A DNA stretch of 64,000 nt, taken from the NCBI GenBank assembly GCA_018524725.1, contig JAEUWP010000401.1:1-64000 (forward strand), in the 5' to 3' direction. How positions within the stretch are numbered: the first letter of the stretch is position 1; every line of letters starts with the position of its first letter. The notes beneath the pieces are model-generated. The model was not told the origin of the DNA. It was given only the letters and a program-made list of their open reading frames with translations, and made no database searches. The position numbers were made by a program, and so were the translations under genes. Shown one piece after another: positions 1 through 11,100 of the stretch. Origin of the DNA: Podaxis mareebaensis (Eukaryota; Basidiomycota; Agaricomycetes; Agaricales; Agaricaceae).

Positions 1-1392
1 GGGAAGGGGTTTGGGTTCCTTGGGGGGGAAGGCGGGCGCCACGATAGGCTTACGCTGAGCAGGGGCGGCTACCGTTTTACGAGGCGCCCGGCGGCGTTTG
101 ACAGTGGACCAGCCACTGGGGTTAGGGTTAGCCTTTTCCTGGCTGGATGGACCAGGAGCGGCAGGGACAGTGGGTTGAGGAGGAGGGGGAGGGAGCATGT
201 CAGCATCAACAATAGATGTTGAGGACTCACCTGGTTTGTTCGGGTTAGCGGGAGGGAGGCGTGAGAGGGTGATTGCTCGAGCAGTGTCCCGTTCGAGTTG
301 CGAATCTGAGCCCTGGAGTATCCCAGAGGCGTCAGGAGTAGGAATAGGGGGAGAGCCCTGGAGAAACCCAGAGGCGTCTTTGGGGGAAGGGGAGGACACT
401 GCCGGTGCTTTTTCAGCCCGACGTTCTTGACGATGCCCTGTTGACATGGGCGTGGGAGTAGGAGAAAGGGTGTGGGAGGGTGGGAACTGCATAGACACAA
501 AGTCGTACAGTTTGAGGTGTCGGTCGCCGAAGGGTACAGACATATTGCGCAATTGTTCAGAATGTGCAACAGTCTGGAAAATATGGATGAGGTAGGGGAC
601 GCCCTCAAAAGAGGAAAGATCGCCTGATTCAGCCCACCTTCCTAACCAGGAAGAGATGAAGCTTAATAAAGAGTTGAGGCAATTAAGCCCCATGATGTCA
701 TTGGTATCGCTGGTGTCGATCATTGCGATCCCATCACCAAGAGTTTCACGGACGGATGACCAATCCGTTCCATGGGTCAGCTGCGCTTCAACATGAGGCT
801 GTGCAGTAGGTGGTTGAGAGGTAGGAGTAAAGGTTGGAATGGTAGGGAGGGGGTCTGATGGTTGGGATTCATCCCAGGCAGCACCCGGAGTAGGTGGAAC
901 GAAGCCGTGAGAGGCAGCGATGGCTTGAGCCGGCGATAGCATCCTATGGGATGAAGGAGCTATTTCTGGAGACATGTCGATCTCCTCCCGAGCCGGCGGG
1001 AGGGATGGAGCAATGGATTTAGGTGTGGAGGTTCCTTGAGAAGCCTCTTGATTATCGTAGTTTTCTTCCTCAGCCGAAGAGACGGAAGCCGCATCGTCGT
1101 CTTCTCGTAACTTCATACTCTTTTCAAGGCGGTTGGAAAGAGAATGGTCGGTGGAGTAGGAGCGTTTGGCTCCAATAGATGGCGAAGGAGAAGGGGGCTT
1201 GTTGGTGGGAGAAGGAGGGCGACGAATGAAATTATCATTGTCCTGTACATCGTTGAATGGGGTGCAAGAGGCAGCCCGTGGTTGAGTGGTCGAGGGCACT
1301 AAACTAGCGCTTGACCGGCGGCGACGAAACAATTTAGAGGTGGCTTTCTGCAGAACGCCAGAAGTACCCGAAGGACCTTTGGAGTCTGCCAT
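1..1392 (-). CDS. LINE ORF1 N-terminal part (gag-like), runs off the window
   Basis: An ATG at 1392 on the minus strand opens a frame with no stop to the window edge, about 464 codons. The protein begins MADSKGPSGTSG, is rich in Pro, Ser and Thr, and has a folded-looking stretch near residues 245-290 (ETLGDGIAMIDTSD, then LNSLLSFISSWLGRW). It ends in a basic segment (GWSTVKRRRAPRK) of the kind seen before the conserved part of ORF1 in Tad-like fungal LINEs. No zinc knuckle is reached. The plus-strand frame at 1455 supplies the missing C-terminal half of such an ORF1, so the two pieces look like one ORF1 split head-to-head. The start is the first ATG after a short AT-rich leader at 1393-1450. 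The family assignment is inferred from layout and composition. Confidence 0.6.
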   Translation of the reverse strand, partial: MADSKGPSGTSGVLQKATSKLFRRRRSSASLVPSTTQPRAASCTPFNDVQDNDNFIRRPPSPTNKPPSPSPSIGAKRSYSTDHSLSNRLEKSMKLREDDDAASVSSAEEENYDNQEASQGTSTPKSIAPSLPPAREEIDMSPEIAPSSHRMLSPAQAIAASHGFVPPTPGAAWDESQPSDPLPTIPTFTPTSQPPTAQPHVEAQLTHGTDWSSVRETLGDGIAMIDTSDTNDIMGLNCLNSLLSFISSWLGRWAESGDLSSFEGVPYLIHIFQTVAHSEQLRNMSVPFGDRHLKLYDFVSMQFPPSHTLSPTPTPMSTGHRQERRAEKAPAVSSPSPKDASGFLQGSPPIPTPDASGILQGSDSQLERDTARAITLSRLPPANPNKPGESSTSIVDADMLPPPPPQPTVPAAPGPSSQEKANPNPSGWSTVKRRRAPRKTVAAPAQRKPIVAPAFPPKEPKPLP

Positions 1393-1454
1393 AGTGAATT
1401 AGAACTGAAATTTGAATTCCTTGTACTACGAATAACCGTTCCACGAAGTAGTAG

Positions 1455-2573
1455 GTGGTGGTTACTGAGAAAGGAAGGGAGTTGCAAAAATATGCAGCTC
1501 TTCAAAATCAATTCCCTTCGATGTCGCCAGTTGATATCATCAACTTCCTACAAAATGCAGGAGACATTAAATTGCCTGCTCCTAAATCTATCTCCTCCTC
1601 CCCATGCCCATCACAACCTAAGGCCACACAGGGCCCTTCCCGGAAGAATGTCATTGTCCCATTCAATGATATCTTCACCCACCTCATGATCACGTCACTT
1701 GATCTTGTTGTAAGGTGCTGTAACAACGAACTCCTTCAAAAAGGCCTCCCTCTCCATGTTGAATCAGCCAGGAAGAACAAGCGCACCCTCTGGCTCAACA
1801 CAAGTTCTGTCGCTACTGAGGCAGAACTTAATGCTATCAAGAAAGGCATCTCCGACTCCAACCGGTCGTCTTTTGCAACCCTGGAAATCAGGAATGCGGT
1901 CAACCTGTCACTCCCGATGTCCAAATCCTTCATCAAACTAACCAACCTCCCATATTTCAAGGAGGATGGTACACCATTTACAGCAGACGACATTAAACCC
2001 ACCATAGATGCCTCTCCCTACGCTGACATCGCTAACCACCTTGTCGGTAAACCCAGGTTTTGCCGAGTGTCGCCTCACTCAGACTCGGCCATCCTCTTCT
2101 TCGACCTCTGGGACTCTCAGACAGCCTCGAGAGTGAAATTGTATATCAACCACACCATTCTCTTCGAGAACAGAGTGTGCACCTTCCATGGAGCAAGCAT
2201 GAGGGTCGCTAGCCCTTTATGCAACCGGTGTTGGAGATGGGGACATCCCACTCACTTATGTAGAGCATGCAATCCCAGATGTGCCATCTGCGGTGATCCC
2301 CACCACACCAACAACCATCGCCGTGATGGGTACTGCTGTCACGGCAAGCCTGGACCCAACCCTCGCCTTCCCACCTCCGCCAATGTCACGGAATGTCCTC
2401 ATGTGACCTCATTCACCTGCTTGTCATGTGGTTCCAAAGATCACCACGTGAATAGCGACAAATGCCCATTCTTCCGACATCGATATGACAAAGAATGGAT
2501 TATGAATTGCCTCAAAGAGATGAAGACTGAGAAGGCGAAAGCCGATTTCAACACCCGAGCTGTTAATGTCTGA
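1455..2573 (+). CDS. LINE ORF1 C-terminal half, zinc-knuckle nucleic-acid-binding protein
   Basis: This frame of about 372 codons has no ATG at its left end; it simply opens after the TAG at 1452-1454, as expected for a 5'-truncated or inverted LINE. A conserved block (VDIINFLQ, residues 27-34) is followed by a middle domain. Three clustered zinc knuckles lie at roughly residues 256-340: CNRCWRWGHPTHLC, CAICGDPHHTNNH and CLSCGSKDHHVNSDKC. In Tad-like LINEs the ORF1 product binds the element RNA and forms the ribonucleoprotein. The frame stops at 2571-2573, and the endonuclease frame opens two bases later in another phase. Confidence 0.85.
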   Translation: MVVTEKGRELQKYAALQNQFPSMSPVDIINFLQNAGDIKLPAPKSISSSPCPSQPKATQGPSRKNVIVPFNDIFTHLMITSLDLVVRCCNNELLQKGLPLHVESARKNKRTLWLNTSSVATEAELNAIKKGISDSNRSSFATLEIRNAVNLSLPMSKSFIKLTNLPYFKEDGTPFTADDIKPTIDASPYADIANHLVGKPRFCRVSPHSDSAILFFDLWDSQTASRVKLYINHTILFENRVCTFHGASMRVASPLCNRCWRWGHPTHLCRACNPRCAICGDPHHTNNHRRDGYCCHGKPGPNPRLPTSANVTECPHVTSFTCLSCGSKDHHVNSDKCPFFRHRYDKEWIMNCLKEMKTEKAKADFNTRAVNV

Positions 2574-2577
2574 ATGA

Positions 2578-5500
2578 TCCCTTTGTAACGATGCTTCATT
2601 ATCTAGCATTTCCATTTGTTCCTTTAATGTACAAAAAAATTGGTCTACCGTAGAATTCTTACTAAACTCTCCTCTACTAAAAGATGTTCACATTCTATGC
2701 ATCCAAGAACCTGCTTTCAGGTTCATTCGCAACATTCCATCCACATCGGCCTCTGAAGGAGACCTGATGGAAGGACCACCTATTCATCAGGATTGGATAC
2801 TACTCCATGATCAATCCATTCCTAAACCGCGTGTCATTACTTATGTTTGCAACTCTATTCGCTCTCTCAACCCTGTTATCCATCCCAACATTATCTCCTC
2901 CCCTGATTTTCAAATGTTCTCACTCTCTATTCCCAGTAAACAATACTTCCTTAATTGTTACTTTGAAACCAATGACTTGTCATCTATAGACTATTTAGAA
3001 TCATGTATCCACTCCTTCCCCAACAATGTTCATTATGCAGGAGGCGATTTCAACACGAGGTCTCTGGAATGGGATCACAATGCACCCCATCATTCAGCAC
3101 ATGCTGACCTACTCAGTGACATCATGGACACAATCGGTCTCACTAGATCGACTCCTATCCAATACTCTCCTACCCACTTCCCCGATGATCCTAACAAATC
3201 AGCCATGGTCATCGATCTCATCTTTGCCATATCGCCACCTGACCTTCCCACTCCTACACATTCCTATCAACATGATTGGAGATCTCGATCCGATCATGTT
3301 CCCCTATTCACATGTGTCCCACTATCCGTGATGGCCAATCCCATCACCGTTAAGTGTACCATACCCAGAGACTCTGAAGAAGAAGCTCTTTTCCTATATA
3401 ATTGCTCCAGGCACATAAGGGCCCTTCCCTCCAGTTTTGACTCTTCCAAGGACGTCAATAAATATGCATCCTCCATTTTTAATATCGTTTCTGAAGAATG
3501 GAATGCAAACACAGTAGAAGTCAAAATCTGTCGCTGCTCAAAGCCCTGGTGGAATAACCAGTGTGCTAACGCCCTACATGCATTTAATGCTCATCACACC
3601 AAACGCAATTGGAGCAACTTTAGACGAACCACTAAGAAAGCAAAGAGAGCCTTCTTCGATGCAAAAATTTTGGAAATCTCAAGGGAAAAATGACGGCCCT
3701 GGGATCTCATGTCATGGGTCAAAAAACATAACCTTCCCCCATCCCAATCCATCCTGCACAAAGGACAACCATGTGACGAGCCAGAGAGCCTATGGAAAGC
3801 ATTGGATGAAACCTATAATTCGGCATCCAATCGGCCTGTCGACCTCAATATAGCCAATCACGCCCCTAAACAGGAAGAGCGACCTTGGCCTCCTTTCTCA
3901 CCCAGGGAACTGACAGATGCCCTCACCCCATGCGCTAACTCCTCCGCTCCGGGCCCAGACCACCTCACATGGGCCCACATCAAATTCCTCATGTCTGATG
4001 ATGTCATCAAATTGAACTTCACATCTTTCACCTCTGCGTGTATTCAATTCCACACATGGCCTGAATACTTTAAGACATCCACCTCGGTTATCATCCCAAA
4101 GCCGAACAAACCTCACTACTCTATGCCTAAAATGTTCAGGCCCATCATCCTTCTTAACACCCTAGGCAAATTAATCGAGAAAATGATATCCAACCGTCTT
4201 CAATTCGAATCAACCCAGTTTGATCTTGTCCACCCCTTGCAATTCAGGGGAATCATCCATCGCTCAACAGAAGATGCTGGCGTCTTTGTCACTCATATGG
4301 TCCACTCCAGTTGGAAAAGAAACTTGAAAACGAGCGTCCTCGCCTTTGATGTTGCTCAATTCTTCCCCTCTATTAACCACTCCCTTTTGATCGAGATTCT
4401 CAAGAGACATGGTTTTCATTCCTCCATAGTTTCTTTCTTTTCTAATTATCTAGTTAATCATGTTACCATGTATTTGTGGAACAATGTATCTTCCCCACCA
4501 TTTCCTGCCTCCGTAGGAGTAGGACAAGGTTCTGCCCTTTCCCCCATCTTGACTGCTTTGTACCTATCACCATTCATGCACAAATTCTCTAACGATGCTA
4601 GGTGTAAACTACTCTCCTTTGTAGACGATGGTCTCATCATTGTACAATCTGACTCTTTCCATACTAACTGTAAATTACTCGCTTCCGTATACCTTAGTTG
4701 CGAACAATTACTAACGTCCATGGGTCTCGCTCTTGAACACGACAAGATGGAGGCCTTCCACTTTTCCAACCGCCCTTGGGCAGAACCCAACCCCCACATC
4801 CTAGTCGATCATCCTACCGATGGCCGCCTCACCTTCATCCCCAAGTGTCATCTTAGATACTTGGGATTTTACTTTGATCAGGTGCTTTCCTTCAAAGAAC
4901 ACATCCACTATTACTCTACAAAGGCGCTCTCTACCATCAAATGCATGCGCCTCCTCGGAAATTCAGTACGAGGACTGTCCCCCCTACACAAGCACCTACT
5001 CTACAGGTCTTGTGTGGTCCCTATCACCATATATGGTTTCCGTCTATGGTTCAATCGCAATGGCCGATACAAAGGCCTCATTAAACAACTCCAACAAATG
5101 CAACAGTCGGCCGCCTTATGGATCACCGGAGCGTTTCGCACAACACCCACGGGTGGCGTTGAGGCCATTGCTGGTCTCATCCCCATCCAACTTCACCTAT
5201 TCAAACTTGCTAAATGATGTTCTCTTCGTTTTCAAACCTTCCCTCCCTCTCACCCCCTTAAAATCCTCACACGTGACATTGACCCCCTTGACGCGCGCTC
5301 TACAAAAACCCGGTCCACAGCACTAGACTTCGTGTCTGACACCCAATTAGTCTCGGATCAGTTCAACCGCCTTCACCCCAGTGCTAAACCCAGTCAGCGC
5401 CTCGTTGATCATTTCAATTCTCAAATTCATTTTCATCAATGCCCCACTCCCGCTGATAACAACATAAAAGCTCGCTATATACAATCTCTTAATGTAGCTA

Positions 5501-6498
5501 GGGATTCTTCTTTTTCCTCTCCAGTATCATTAGTTGTTTCTTCTGATGGTTCAGTTCCCCTCAATCTGCGGCTCTCTGCCACCTCCACCTACATAGTTTT
5601 TGGCTTGTCTGCTTCTGACATTCTCTCTTCTTCTGTTCGCCCCTGCGGGGAAGTACTCCCTTCTGATTCCAAATCATATGCTATCCATCTTGGTCTCTTT
5701 TCCTCTATTTCTCTCGCTATTTCTCACAGCTGCTCTTCTATCTGCTTCTTTACTGACTCAATCTCCTCTGCTAAATATCTTTTTAACTACGGCCCCCACA
5801 GTGCTCACAAAGACGCTTTAGCAGTCATCCCTCTTCTCCGAGAGTGGTTGTCAACATCCCCCCTCAACAACGTCCACTTCTGGTCAGTCCCATCCTCTGA
5901 AAAATGGTCAGTTCACTTCCAAGCGCACAACCTCGCCAAGTCACTGCGCATTCCCAACAACCCACAGTTCCCCATCTGCACCTCTCTGGGTTTCGTTCGC
6001 AACCATTACACCACCAAATGCCTTTCTATGTGGAGGCAGAAAATGAACGTACCCAAATATCGTGGCCACAATTGGCTTCCCCTCACCAATCCCATGGATC
6101 AACTCCTGGAACCTAAATACACCAACGGTGGCACCTGGCTCTCTTCAGGACTTGGTGCCGACCCAAATCTCTGTGCACACTTCACTCGCTGTGTGACTGA
6201 CCACGCACCTATCGGCGCTTTCAGACAGCGCTTCTTCCCAGGGCACTACATCACTTCTTGCCCATGCAGTGAGGAACTTGAAACTCGGGACCACATCATC
6301 CATCATTGTCCCCTTTATCATCGCCCCTACAGTATTCATATGAATATCTACTGGCTTATCGAGTTCCTTCGCGAAAACCTGGCGGCTTTCTCATTCACTG
6401 ACCAGATTCAAGGACCCATCACATTTGAGGACTACAACACTCGGCGGCTTACTCGACGAGAGAGGCTGGCTCTACACGGCACTCCGGATGTTCACTAA
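2578..6498 (+). pseudogene. LINE ORF2: endonuclease, reverse transcriptase and RNase H, interrupted by two TGA codons
   Basis: One frame carries all of ORF2. The endonuclease part (to 3693) shows ILCIQEP, GGDFNTRSLEWD and SDHVPLF, the usual EEP catalytic blocks. The reverse transcriptase (about 3709-5217) shows FRPIILLNTLGKLIEK, VLAFDVAQFFPSINH, GVGQGSALSPIL and the catalytic SFVDDG. The RNase H region (about 5332-6498) has VSSDGS and FFTDSISSAK and ends in a CPCSEELETRDHIIHHC zinc-type motif. In-frame TGA codons at 3691-3693 and 5215-5217 separate the three domains. There is no ATG before 2767, although the conserved endonuclease sequence starts upstream of it. The copy therefore looks inactive, or it relied on reinitiation after ORF1. 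The RNase H block that usually reads as GHxGIxGN is poorly conserved. Confidence 0.85.
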
Positions 6499-6780
6499 AG
6501 GGCCTTTTCTTTTCCATTCTATTCCTGTTCTCTCTCTCCTATGTACGCTTGCCTCTCGCTAGCTCCATCATTCCTCCCCCACTTCAACTTCGTCTTTTCC
6601 TCTCTCTCTTTGAGTAATCATACCCCTTATATTGTGTTGGTTGTCTCTCACTAGCTCCCCCACTCCCCTTCCCTCCCCCTTTTTTTCTCTCTCTCTTCTT
6701 CTCTGTTTCTTTCTCTTGTCTGTGGGTTTCGGTTCTTGGGACTGCTATCGCGCACCCGTTTGTAGTAGCTAGTCTATTGC

Positions 6781-6789
6781 AATAAATGT

Positions 6790-6830
<41 letters not shown>
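6781..6830 (+). terminator. LINE polyadenylation signal and poly(A) tail
   Basis: AATAAA at 6781-6786 is followed ten bases later by an uninterrupted run of 35 A (6796-6830). The length and purity of the tail argue for a fairly recent insertion. The 300 bases before it are CT-rich 3' UTR. Confidence 0.95.
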
Positions 6831-6832
<2 letters not shown>

Positions 6833-7863
6833 ACATGTTATTCTTTTGTGGTGCTCATAAATCAGGTTTGATCTTATGCTAATGATTTATAATTAATATA
6901 AATCTATTATAACTGTAATGGTCAAAAAGTAGTCATAAATTGTGTGATTACATAAGAGGTACAACTGGTTGTACCTCATTTTTACCATATGCTGTACCTG
7001 ACATTATAGTAAAGTTGGGGTGTGTTTGGAACCAAATATGTTTGGCACCTATCCAGGTACTGAGGCTCAATTGGAGATTGACTCAGGACCAGAAAGAAGT
7101 TATTCTAATCTAAGAACAGATAGAAAAACATCTTTAACTTCAAATGCTTCTTCCTATGAATAGAATTGAAGCTTACTAATCATTAAAGTTGTACAAGAAA
7201 TTTTATATAAAAATGAATCAACTATTTTTTTCTAAACTTATGCTCAAAAGAGTCAGAAACAAGACAAACATTCAAAGATATAACACTTCAAAAGATACAA
7301 GTACAAATAGAAACAAAAGATAAAGGAAAATCATAATTGGAATATTTAGCAAATATTCTGAAGTTTATAACAATGCATCAGCATCTTGCCAAATAATTCC
7401 TCAACAACCACATTGATGGCCTGGTAAGATATCCTGACTTGCTGAGTACTGTGACCTTACTATGGCCAGCACTGCCAGGTACTGCAACCCTACTATGTCT
7501 GGTACTGCTACCTACTGCTACCCTACTGTGTCTGGCACTGCTACCTACCACTACCCTACCAGATCCAGTACCACTACCTACTGCTGGGTGCTGCTACCCT
7601 GCCACATCCAGTACCATGCCCAGTACCACTGGATACTGCAGTTCTACCACATCAGTATTGTGTCCATCATTGGGTACCACCCCATAGAGCACCATTGTTG
7701 TAGGTTGGCCAGATTTAAAAGTAGTCATATAGTATAAATGAAATGCCTATTCAGAGATGTTGCACAATAGATCACTAATCTCTAGTGTTTCAGCCTAAAG
7801 ATGCTAACTCTTTATCACCTCACTACTGGCACTAAGTATGTACCAGTGCCACTACCTGACAAA
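6831..7863. other. AT-rich, CpG-free block
   Basis: I read every line of this stretch and found no CG dinucleotide between the end of the LINE tail and position 7863, although CG is common on both sides. No convincing coding frame is present. The left 600 bases are AT-rich and the right part holds degenerate tandem repeats. A perfect hairpin (GAGGTACAAC, two-base loop, GTTGTACCTC) lies at 6956-6977. This is best read as an old repeat whose CpG sites have all decayed, into which the LINE inserted later. Confidence 0.8.
7439..7690. repeat. Degenerate tandem repeats built on GGTACTGC / AGTACCAC words
   Basis: Units of roughly 33-43 bases repeat with drift. Recurring words are GGTACTGC, GCTACCTACTGC, CTACCCTAC and CCAGTACCAC. 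If CpG decay is assumed, words such as GTACCAC correspond to GTACCGC, which is what the 51.78-51.99 kb repeat contains. The relationship is inferred by eye. Confidence 0.55.
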
Positions 7864-8173
7864 CGTGGTAGGTCATGGTACCACCATTTGATGCAGTGCC
7901 GTGGCACAGTACCCTGCGGCAGAGCGCAGGTGCGGGTGCAGCAAATTCATGATGTCCCACACAAGAGCGATGAGTTCATGGATCTACATCAAAGGTCAGT
8001 CTGGAGGCATTACAGTAAGAAACAAAGGGGTTGCCTGATGCATTCAGCCTTTTCATTGGGGAAAATCATCTGAAGCCATTACATACATACGTCAAGGGTG
8101 GAAAAGAAAAACAGCACTAGCGTAATTCAATACATGAGATACAAAGAGAAAGCAACAGAGACAATTCACATTC
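7691..8173. other. Intergenic, 3' side of helicase copy 1
   Basis: No gene is seen. CpG reappears from 7863. A segment near 7922-7953 (GGTGCGGGTGCAGCAAATTC) resembles the end of the 51.9 kb repeat (ACGCGGGTGCGGCAAATTC), which suggests remnants of one repeat family. Confidence 0.4.
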
Positions 8174-11100
8174 CTACTCAAGCTCGCGCCATGGTTTATC
8201 AACCCCAGCATCTGGATCCTCATCGACACCTTCCATAGTCACACTCTCGATACGACGTGTGAAATCGTTCATATCGAGGAGCGCGGTATCCCGAGCAGCC
8301 ATATCGTATCTCCCGGCCTCGTCAACTGGCTCTGACGGGTCCCATGGAATATCAGGTCCTTTCCATCCCTTGTTATTGTAGATATAGTTCAGGAATGATC
8401 TCCAAAGAGGATCGAGACCCAGAACATTCGGATCGCCAATGATGATGAGTAGGGCCTTCGCTCTGGTTACAGAAACTTAAAGGATGTGAGGATGGCGAAG
8501 CAATCCAGTTAAACATGTTCCTACCATTAAAACGCCTTGGACTTGCAACAAATCCAAGGGTGTGACGTATATCATACGAGACGAACTCTTTGCTGCTACG
8601 AACAGTCGAAATGATGATGACATTTCGTTCCTATGTTTCACAGTGTCAAACTCATCATTAAAGAAAACACCCTCACTTACTTGGCCCTGAAACTCTTCAA
8701 CAGAGCCGACCTTGACTTCGCCCGATCCAGCACCAAGAAGTCTGCGGATTCTTTGACATTGTGCGTGATAAGGTGTGATGACACCAATGTCTTGTTCTTC
8801 TATAAACGGGCAGGTATGAGCGCCGAGGAAAATAAGGATATAAACAAGAGGCGAACTTGTCCGGAAGACGCGATCCTCTTTGAGTCGATCAACATATAAT
8901 TTGACCTGTGTGGCTTCATCGATGTTGAAGAACGAAGGAGACGAGGCTTCCCTATCATCCTTTCCGTAAACTGCATGGAAGACGACAGGGAATTTCTTGT
9001 TTGGGAGGTACGAAGACCCAAGGTAAGCATTGATCACCGGCTGGGCACCACGCGACTGCAGGTCGCCACCATAAAATCGTTCATTCGGGAACTTGAGGAT
9101 TGCTTCGTGAGAGCGGAAATTTTGAACCAGCTTAATGATGCTTGTCGGAATTGTAAACGAATCAGCAACTTCGTGAAATGGCGTGGCGTTAGTAAATCAT
9201 ACCTCTTGCCAGCGCCGACTTGCAAATCATACGGAGGCCTGGCCATCAAGCGTTCGAGATAGCTTACTTCGAGGCCGAGTTTGCATGCGATTGCGGAACG
9301 GATAATGGGACCCAACTGCTTTGGGTCTCCGGATAATGCAACATTGGTCGCGGTGTCTGCCATCATCTTGATCGAAACAAACACCTCGGGCTCCGTGGCC
9401 TGTCCAGCCTCGTCGATGAAGATATGACTGAAGTGACCACGAGTCATCCCAATCCCAGGGAGCATGGCTGCAGCTATACATGTGGAAACGATCACCCTGT
9501 AACCCTTCATGGTTGCAAATGGCGGAACACCAAACGAAGGTCGATTTTCCGAATCGTCCCGATAGTATGTGTATGGCAGGAGTTCGTCGGGAACCTGGTT
9601 CTTGTATCTCGACGGGGCATACATGCGGAACATCTCTGTTTCTTTGACGATATCACGGAGTCGGAGTGCAATAAGGTCCGCTGCAGAATTCGACGGCGCG
9701 CAAGCAAGAATCCGGATCTTTGGATCGCTTTTGATGAGCTGCTTGATAGCCTCGACAATGGTGATCGTCTTGCCTGTTCCGGGCCTGTTTCAAAGATATT
9801 GTGAATTCACATAAATAGAAAAGAGGTACGTACGGTCCAAACACAACAAAGGGTAAAGACCCAGCGGGTGCCTTGAGTATAGATGCAACAGCCTGTAATT
9901 GAGGGGGGTTATTCGCAATGAGAGGGTTGAATAACGTAAGGCGGGGTGGAGGAATTGGAGTCATTGGTAAGTGTGAGGAGTCTGGGAAGAGGATACGGGA
10001 CTGCGTAAACGCAGTGTCTAGTGCTTGATGTTGACGCCTGACTGGAATGCGATTCAGCTTGAAACGGATGTGATACTTCTGAGAAGACGACCATCCGCCG
10101 AAGGATTCATGGAAGCGGAGACCAACTTCGCGCTGGTGCACAAAATGGACGTGCCCGGCGTACCAGTGGCCTTGTTCACTATCGATTCTCTTGACGAGAA
10201 TGCGATCACCTTGGAAAACATGTTTTCGATTACGTGCGGCCACGAGATTTAAAAGATGACACACCCATCAGAACGCTCGGGCGTTTCTCTGCGAGTCCAG
10301 GGACGTCCAGGCTAGAGATGTGTTAGACATATTCCAGATTCTAGATGATGAAAGCTACTGGTAGAAGGGCGGGTTTCGGCTGAGTGTCGAGCCGATCATG
10401 TCATAACGTTCAAGATCTTGTCTGCATGAACTTGCATAAGGCAAACGCAACGAAACAGGAAGGAAAGAAACCATACTCCATCTGGTGCTCTTCAATCCAC
10501 AACAAAACCTTGAGGTGCCGTCCGTGAGACTCAGCGTCAAGAACTTTCGGTAAAAACGCGCGCTGAATCGATTCCATGTTCTCCTTCGAGGGGGCTGAAG
10601 AAGCCGTAAGAGCCGAAAGAAGGTGTTTGGGTATCTCTGCTTTTGGTAGTTTCGTGACGTAGGGAATAACGTGTAGGGAAGGTGGTGCGATGCCTTCAAC
10701 GACCCGCGTTTCGGGCTCCCGCGGTGCACGAACGCGTGGAACATAGGGCAACCTAGGCTTCAACTGGTCGTGCATCGAGGGGTCGCCTACGATGGCCTGT
10801 GCCATTCGTGAAATGAAAAAGCGCTTCTTCAGAACGGGGTCCTCGAAATGAATCTCGATCCTGTCCTGATAGCGACCAATGTATTCTTGCTTGAATGTAA
10901 CGTTGATTTTAATGGGACGGAGGGTGGATAGCTGGCGATTGTCGCCCTCAGTTGTCACGTTGAATCTGGGATTATCCTCAAAAAATTTATCAAGTCGAAG
11001 GAGCGTGAACGTACGATGACGGTACTCTCTTGCGGGAGGAGCCCATTTCTGCGCTCAACCTCACAGAGACAAGAGTAACCTTCGCTAGAGGAGCAGTTGA

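Larger units (their letters stand above)
1441..6830 (+). mobile_element. Non-LTR retrotransposon (LINE, Tad-like)
   Basis: In order, the element holds an ORF1 C-terminal half with zinc knuckles, an apurinic-type endonuclease, a reverse transcriptase, an RNase H, a CT-rich 3' UTR, an AATAAA at 6781 and a 35-base A-run ending at 6830. ORF1-EN-RT-RNH with a poly(A) tail is the layout of the Tad/I-like fungal LINEs. The left boundary near 1441-1452 is inferred: the minus-strand leader ends there and the plus frame opens after a TAG at 1452-1454. A target-site duplication would begin with CTACATGTTATT after the A-run, but its left partner is outside the window. Confidence 0.9.

Noticed and set aside
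69..608. Minus-strand frame of 179 codons
   Set aside because: It is a shadow of the longer open ORF1 frame on the same strand (1-1392), which has LINE-like features.
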